Below the pieces are notes generated by a model. That model searched no databases and was not told the DNA's origin. It saw only the letters and a list, made by a program, of their open reading frames with translations. DNA of 64,000 nt from Pezizomycotina sp. ARF18 (Eukaryota; Ascomycota), in assembly GCA_002224055.1 (NCBI GenBank), contig AZLU01000170.1, forward strand, positions 28,128 to 92,127, read 5' to 3'. Shown here piece by piece: positions 57,596 through 64,000 of this stretch. A program made the translations under genes and the position numbers. Numbering within the stretch: position 1 is the stretch's first letter; every line of letters starts with the position of its first letter.

Positions 57596-59785
57596 ATGGT
57601 GAGTTATTCCGTTTTTTTTTTCTTTGGTGTTGAGGTTGATAAATCACGATGTCGTCGTCGCAATATCTCGGCGTTTACCAGCGATACATCCTCCATTTCT
57701 TCATCTCCAATTTAATACTCCAACATTATATGGCTATCGTTCCCAATCTTCCATATTCTTCTTTATCTTCTCCTATTCTTCATCAGCTTTTCTATATTTC
57801 GATAATAGAATAATGCTAATCTCATGCAATAGTCCGACAAGATCAACTCATCCAGGGCCGCGGGGTACATGTTCCCAGAGAACCTTCCCGTCGGCGGGCA
57901 CGCAAAAGAAGTAAGTAAACCTCCATTACTCTTTCACCTTCGTTGTTTTCATCGTTAGAGTGATTTGTTCAATTGCTAATGTTATCATATGGCCATTCAG
58001 AGGGTCATCCGTAAATCCAGTATCCTCGACCCGCCGTCCCCAGGCCGTGCTTTTACTGGAGGAAGGTAAGTTTAGATCTCCCAATATTATCTATATTATG
58101 CGTTGAAGTGTGTTACTCTTTCTCCTCAACGCTTCCTTACCGTCCTCGTGGTCATCATGTTTTGGTCATGTTTGTTGTTTCTATAGTCATCACTAGTGAT
58201 CACGTTCGATATCTTGCTTGAGTTTTCCTTCAAGGAGATAGAAACCTTCAAACTTCTCACAGCTGAAGACAGCCTTTTGTTGTTACTTGTCTCATGGCTA
58301 AGTTTATTTGCTAACATCTACTCCTCATTTAAAAGGTCAAATTGTCGAAACGAGCCATTTCCTCAACCACGTTCCGTCGATGAAGCAGAATTTTTCGATT
58401 CGTCCTTCCGCTGGTCCCCTCTGTGAGAATGTCAACAGGTGAGTCTTACACCATTTCATCAGCCATGAATCATCAAACAGCTTTTGTATCTCCATACTCA
58501 CGCGTTTGTAGTTCGTAACGGGGGAAAATCCTGACATCAATCCGGACGTTGATTCCGAAGCGGAAACAGAAATCGATGCCGAGCACGCGCTCCAGATCCA
58601 GCAAGAAATGCTGAACATATGAAGCGGGCGTTCCTCCAAAATCGTGCGGAGAAGCTTCGTGGACCTGAGGTATTCCAGTGATCTATCTTTCTCGCTGCCT
58701 TGTTTGGAGTTGTTGACGCTGATGGTTTTCTGCTAGCCCCGACTGCTTCCACTGCATCCGGTCCCTCTACCCGAGGAAGACTGCAAAAGCGATTATGGAT
58801 GCCAGCGAGGTATACCCCTTTGCACCTCCAAAGCTATTTCCGTATTTATACTGACTTTGTTCCTTCCGTAGGAGACACTCCTTCAAAGTACTCCGATTTC
58901 AACTCCCCTAATTACGGGTCGAAGACCTATCAGGAGGCCGACGACGAGGTGGTAAGAATCCCTTTATCTCCTCGACTTCCATTATTCTGTTCAAGAAGCA
59001 CTTACCGACATCTCTTTTCCTTATCCGTTTCATAGCGGTTCGAACTCGCGACCGGCCGCGAATTTGCGAACGTCTCTGATAATGAAGAATACCAGGGAGC
59101 CCCGCTCGCGGACCTCATCAACGACAACGGGCACCCTGACACTGTTTCCAAGCGCATTGGCTCCCCCGCGATCAAACGCGAGATTTTAGATGGCGAAGAT
59201 GGAGGTGTTAAGCTCTTCGGCGCCGCCCCTCTGCCGTTCCCGAATCCTCCGTCGACGTAAGTTCTCCTATTTTCTCTTCTGTTTTCCAAACTCACCGCGA
59301 TCTCTGAGTTTAAGGTGCTAACGATCGCTTCAGGATGTTACTGCGCCCAACGCGGCTTCCCGACTGGCGACGATAGTGCCTCTGCTAAGCCTTCTCGCAA
59401 CGCGAAGAAGAAGGCCCAGAGGGCCATGAAGGCCGCATCTTCCACCGCCAAGAACCCCAGGTCGGATACGAAGACGCCAGGCGCTGAAGATGTTCCCGCT
59501 GAATCGCCGTAAGTGTTCCCCAACCCCTTTGACAATATATTGTCCACACAGAGAAACTCACTATCTATTTTTCCGCCACTAGACCCGCTGCCACAGTGCT
59601 TCCCCCGCACCCGTTGGTGGACGCGTCAAGTATATTCAGGAACAGAAGGGTAAGGGGAAGGACAAGGAATACCTCGTCGCGAGAGAAGTCGACGGCACCG
59701 TCATGTCGCTCAAATGGGAGCCGCATGATGTCGTCGAGAGGGATGGCCCAAGGCCGTCAAGGCGTTCAAGCTCCTGAACCCGTGA
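57596..59785 (+). CDS. Nine-exon gene of unknown function
   Basis: Exon 1 carries only the ATG (57596-57598), followed at once by GTGAGT; exon 2 starts at 57833, giving MSDKINSSRAAGYMFPENLP. Later exons read RVIRKSSILDPPSPGRAFTG, SHFLNHVPSMKQNFSIRPSA, an acidic piece (DVDSEAETEIDAEHALQIQQ), GRLQKRLWMPA, YSDFNSPNYGSKTYQEADDE, FELATGREFANVSDNEEYQG, a Lys/Ala-rich piece (NAKKKAQRAMKAASSTAKNP), and end with EYLVAREVDGTVMSLKWEPH and AVKAFKLLNP. Most introns are short with clear GTAAGT and AG ends. Mostly disordered and charged, probably nuclear; the last 60 residues might form a small beta-fold resembling a chromo-like domain, but this is weak. Shifts near 58619, 59345 and 59750. No name can be given. 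Confidence 0.6.
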
Positions 59786-60492
59786 ATCGGTTTGCTTAAA
59801 ATCATCATTCCCGATTCACCACATATTAAATTTTTTTTTAATTCTGGCGTTCTTTATTTACGAAAACTCCTGGCGATGGTCTTTTTACTCTTATGAAATA
59901 TCCTATCCTTATTTTTCTTCTTTCTGTCTAATTTTTGACATGGAGGGGAGAATACTACTGTAGGAAAAGAAGTAATCTGCTGGAGTGTTACAATAAACTG
60001 GATACCCCGCACGTCTACTTCGTCTTTTCCGTGTACTAGTATTATCTCCTCCTGTTCTTAGTCGTTTAGTGGTTTTTTTTTTTTAATTTTAGACAACATC
60101 AATCAATGGAGTTATTTGATTTTTATAATATTATTTCAAGACTTTCTTCGTAGATCGTATCGATCCAGTGACCAATACAATCATACTAGGGACTGAAGCT
60201 GGATTGCTTTTTTTCAGTTTTCTATATTGATGATGAAGTAAGGGATGTGGAGTACAGCTGGCAGGCTAGTTTCGGAAGTCTTTAACAGTCCCACTCTTGT
60301 TGGCAATGGTCGCTGGGCATAGCACTGCTTACTAGTAAACCTGTCATCTGTTCTGCGTTATATACTTCGGTTAAGAAAGGATTATAGAAACCAGGAGCAA
60401 TTTTTATATTTTGTCAAACAGATATATCGGCTTTATCGCCATTCATTAAGGGAACACCATTGATACCCCAAAGAAAATTTTCTTATCTCCAT
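59786..60492. other. Intergenic stretch between convergent genes
   Basis: AT-rich, with T-runs (59828-59838, 60073-60083). Nothing supported. Confidence 0.55.
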
Positions 60493-61039
60493 CTATGTCA
60501 ACGCGTCCTTCAATACAGCTCCATCCAACAACTTAACCAACCTCCCATGAACAGCGCGCTCGTGCTTCTTACGATCTGAGTTGCGTAGATAGCCGCGACC
60601 ACAAGCGGTGCACGCGTAATGTGCGGCGTCAGGAAAGTGGATCTTCGCGTGGCTCGTCATGTGCTCCCTCTTTTCTCCCCCTCGGGCTTCCATCACATTC
60701 CGGGAAGGCGCAGACAGCGTATGGCGGGTTGTGACCTACATGATATTCGCACCAATGCCTCCAGGCATCGAGGTCGTCAGAGTACGAGTAGACGGTGCAG
60801 GCCGGGCACGGTTTGAGAGACGGACGGGGGAGGGAGCTTGATGGCGGGCATAGGCGTGGGCGTAGTGGTGAGGATGGTGAGGAAGAGGGGGATCCGCGAG
60901 ACGAGGGCCTGGGGGGACGAAGCTGCGGGCTTGTGAGGAGAGGGTGCTATTCGATTGGATGTTGAAATATGTTAGCGGTGACGGTGGGGCTGTAGGATCG
61001 TTTGAACTTCGAAGAAGATGTCGGGTTTACCTTTTTCAT
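60493..61039 (-). CDS. C2H2 zinc-finger protein
   Basis: Start MKKVNPTSSSKFKRSYSPTV (ATG 61039), a Pro/Ser/His-rich linker (PPGPRLADPPLPHHPHHYAH), then KPCPACTVYSYSDDLDAWRH and W with CEYH, a finger CAFPEC...HMTSHAKIH, and a second classic finger CTACGRGYLRNSDRKKHERA with the final VH (C-x2-C-x12-H-x4-H). Ends VKLLDGAVLKDALT. Probably a DNA-binding nuclear protein; target unknown. Shifts near 60955, 60800 and 60690. The upstream frame continues to about 61156 without ATG, so a longer form is possible. Confidence 0.65.
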
Positions 61040-62939
61040 CCTGAGTTTTGATTGTAGAGAGTTTATGGTGGGTTTTGTGTTTGGAGATAGGTTTAGAGGA
61101 GGTGAAGCTGTTGAAATGCCTGCGGTTTGTAAATCGTTGGCTTGGACAGTCAACAAATAAGAACACGATTGAAAAGGTCATGAGTTAGATCTTCTTACAA
61201 AAGCTTTTGCGACCACAAATTTTTGTGATCGAGAAGTAAGTACTAAGCAGCCACGTCTTTGAGAATGATAAAGAAATATCACATCTCTTCTCAAATATTT
61301 CGCTTTCTATTATTTGCTATCGACTTCATTGACCAAGCAATATTTGCGTATCCATGAGAGGTTACCACGACAAGCTTTATATATAGGCGATGAACAAAAT
61401 GTCCAGGATGTTTGTTTGTACATAGAAATCTCATAATCTTAAGCTTGTATCATGTATCTACCCGTAGTATGTTTGGTGATATCAGGGTGATTGCGGGTAG
61501 GAGGGTGGTCGTCCTTCCAAGTACGGCTGGCTTCTCCCGCGATTGTGCCAGTGAGATGCTCAAAAGCAAAATTAGATCCAGCACGCTTATCGATTGAGAC
61601 GCCGATACCATCGTCAAGATTCGAACAAAGATCTTGCTGAATATTTAGAACAAAAGGAAATAAAAAGAGGCAGAAGGAAGGGCACCACCCAATATCCAGC
61701 TACATCGCCATTTTAGCCAATATTTGGCTTCTCAAGAACAACAAGAATTAATCTAGCGACGAAGTCACCCGGAGCGATTCTTGATTGATACGGATTGGAT
61801 TACTGACTGTAGATCATCAAAATCGTCATTTCCAACTCATTAAGGTCGAAAGCAACTCCATTCCAAGCAGCTCCGGTACTGACGTTATAAATGCGTAGTC
61901 ATTCCCTCTGTGAAAAGTCATCCAAATATCGAAATTCGCTCTATAGAATTCATCGTCGTTAACCACCAGTGTTACCCAGAACCCGGATCTCTTCTGTCCA
62001 CAAGATTTACAAGGTAAATTCACTTTCTAATATGCATTTGAAACAGGTCTTCGCCCTTATGATAATAAGCCCAGCTATCGTCGTGGCTGGACCGGTCTAA
62101 ATTAAGCGGGCGGGTTCAACGTACGGAAATGATGAATCATTGCTTTTCTGAACCAGCGTACAAAGATCCGACGGGGCGCCTGTGGTCCTGCTTGCGGTCT
62201 ACTTGGGATAGTCAAAGGTGATTCTAATGGCCTCACGGATTACGGAACTAATCTGCCCGGCGTCCTTATCCTGCGTTTATATATAATTACCCCCTGGTCG
62301 GTCTGAGTAATGGGGAAGCTCAAGTATGTTCAGAAGAAACTGGTCTTTGGCTGACATCGATATTGAATAGGCAACCCTATCAGCCCGGGAGAGACTAACA
62401 ACTGCGCCGCTCAGCCTGTTTGTTGCAAACAAAACTTCGTGAATACACCGCGCAAATACCGTTTCTTGTACTCTCCGCATTCCCTCGATTGCACTAGGTT
62501 TATTTCACGATGGTGAAATAATTTCGGGACACGACTAATGTACAGAGTACCACATAGTCTGGTCTTATTGCTCGGCTCCTCCCCTATCAATCCTAATTGT
62601 AGGGATAAGCTGGGGATATTCGGCAGCACTACCTTAGCCTATGAAATTTCGCGTCTGTTCTCGGTGAATAAAAAAAAAAGAAAAAAAAAGAAAAAAGACC
62701 CCTTGAACTACACCGGTTGGAAGCTCTGCTATACAGCACAGCGTTACAAAGTTGAATCTATCTGCAGGGTGTGTATCTGAACGTCAATACTTTTGTATGG
62801 AGTCATTTCCTAATATAGGGTCATAGAATACGATAGAGACAGAAAATTTACATCTTTCCAATAATTTAGTTCTAAGATGAAAAAGAGTCGACATGTAATC
62901 AAAACACGAGCCAACTCGAACCAAGAAATATCTCCAAAG
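61040..62939. other. Gene-free stretch, 1.9 kb
   Basis: No supported gene. A-rich run at 62670-62698. Short frames lack motifs. Confidence 0.5.
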
Positions 62940-63423
62940 ATGCGATTGCAATATCTGTATCCCTCTTTGCCCTCATCGGTGCTCCCGCTCGCAGCCGAAG
63001 CTGGAGCCGTTCCAGACAGTGCACAAGCAACGACTTGCCTGAGGGTCTACACATCTCTGTTGTGCAGTCTGAAGTCTACGGGAGACGTGACGATCACGGC
63101 ACTACTTGGAATTCTCGGTGTGCCGGCTTCAGTTTGCCAGCTGGGAGTCCCGTCGCGTGGGACCAGTTGTATGTATTCATGGTTATTCAACCACTTACCA
63201 TACGATCAGGACAAACTACCTTTCGATTTTGATGGTGTTAATTAGAGTTTGGATTTTGTGTAGGTGCACGATCCATCCCAAGGGAAATGCGCTCAAAGCC
63301 AGCTGGATCTTTGCTGCTCTGGGAAGAACTTCGTAAGTTCCATACTGCTACCTTCTATTTCCTCGTCGATATAGTTCACCTTGCTAAATAATTGTGCACA
63401 AGAACGGCCTTGTCGCCAATTGA
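62940..63423 (+). CDS. Small secreted protein with two introns
   Basis: The ATG at 62940 has a good context but is one base out of frame with a hydrophobic signal-peptide sequence (IAISVSLFALIGAPA) that follows directly; one base added after the ATG joins them. The mature part has SNDLPEGLHISVVQSEVYGR, TTWNSRCAGFSLPAGSPVAW, then an intron (GTATGT about 63168 to TGTGTAG 63262), KCAQSQLDLCCSGKNF, a second intron (GTAAGT 63332 to CACAAG 63402) and a short last exon NGLVAN-stop. Roughly 100 mature residues with five or six Cys. No family recognised; effector-like by size, secretion and Cys content. Confidence 0.65.
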
Positions 63424-63679
63424 CTGCAAATCGGCTCCTCATTAATAGTCAGGAGTTAAGGTTCCGTCGTCGTTACGCAGACATCACTTCATCCATTATT
63501 GATCGACGAAATGCCATGACGTGGCATATTTAGCTAGTTATCTCAAACAGGTTTCTTAAATCACTAATGGCCATTCTCGTATGTAAGGTTGTGCAATAAT
63601 TCAGGTAATAGTAGTCAAAGAATATTCGATCTAGTGACTGATTGGACCCGGTCACCGTTCTTAAAAGTTCGACCTTCTT

Positions 63680-64000
63680 AATATAACTTGCTAGCTATTG
63701 GGCATGCCAAAGAGGTATGATAAATCTATAGGTATCGAGGTGATACTATATAGCTAAGAAGTAAGAAACTTTAGCTAGAGATATTAATTTTTAGCTAGAG
63801 ATATTAAGGAGATTATGACGATAAGGCTCTACGAGCCGTTGAGGTAGATTATAATATAATATTAAGATATAGTATCGTTAGTTTTATTATATATAGTATC
63901 GTATATTCTTTTAGTTAGAATAGTTAGTTCTATAGATTAAATCTATAAGTTTAATCCTATCCTATATTATTGGATATTAACTATATATTACGCTAGTAGA
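63680..64000. repeat. AT-rich degenerate repeat tract at the right edge
   Basis: Very high in TA dinucleotides, with the 19-base unit TTAGCTAGAGATATTAA repeated at 63772 and 63793 and many TATAGTATCGT/TATATAG variants. This composition is what repeat-induced point mutation leaves behind in Pezizomycotina. No coding frame. Confidence 0.6.

Noticed and set aside
1-64000. CRISPR arrays, prokaryotic operons, rRNA genes or viral genes
   Set aside because: None seen; spliceosomal introns and fungal families throughout mark the window as nuclear fungal DNA.

Overview
The window reads as nuclear DNA of a filamentous ascomycete (Pezizomycotina). The protein-coding genes have short GT-AG introns of about 55-140 nt, and the recognisable families are fungal: a GH55 glucanase, a DUF4396 membrane protein, a Pth11-like rhodopsin-fold receptor, a hemerythrin HHE protein, a DUF6594 protein, F-box proteins, a C2H2 protein and several small secreted cysteine-rich proteins. 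Genes are sparse, with gaps of 1-4 kb, AT-rich patches, long mononucleotide and tetranucleotide tracts, degenerate repeats and one 635-base assembly gap. This looks like an accessory, secretome-rich stretch; the species cannot be named from the sequence alone.

Layout. 0-15 kb: the 3' end of an unknown gene; a secreted protein with a 72-bp Cys/Trp repeat; a five-exon GH55 glucanase; an unknown Pro/Glu-rich gene; an inverted pair of paralogous secreted proteins flanking the last two; and a DUF4396 membrane protein. 15-25 kb: a small membrane protein; a large His/Gly-rich GPI-type wall protein with regularly spaced Kex2-type sites; a disrupted second GPI-type protein; and the Pth11-like receptor. 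25-39 kb: mostly gene-poor, with a hemerythrin protein, the N gap, a membrane-protein fragment and an F-box gene flanked by inverted ATTT/AAAT microsatellites. 39-49 kb: a cysteine-rich repeat protein, a second F-box-like protein, a DUF6594 membrane protein and an unknown neighbour. 50-64 kb: a very large unknown protein, a defensin-sized secreted protein, a nine-exon unknown gene, a C2H2 zinc-finger gene, a third small secreted protein and an AT-rich right edge.

Most genes here are interrupted by single-base shifts, although their reading frames, signal peptides, splice sites and family motifs otherwise line up. Many shifts are explained by one missing G or C in a short G/C run, often where GGG flanked by a pyrimidine and A/T would restore the frame; a few are an extra A. 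The shifts occur in unrelated genes at roughly one per 200-500 coding bases. The simplest reading is an unpolished assembly, so 'broken' genes should not be called pseudogenes without read-level checks. I therefore give the full gene extents and note the shifts. Functionally the window is dominated by secreted, wall and surface proteins (glucanase, GPI-type proteins, Cys-rich small proteins, receptor), with F-box, zinc-finger and DUF genes; no biosynthetic operon-like cluster, RNA gene, CRISPR or virus was found.
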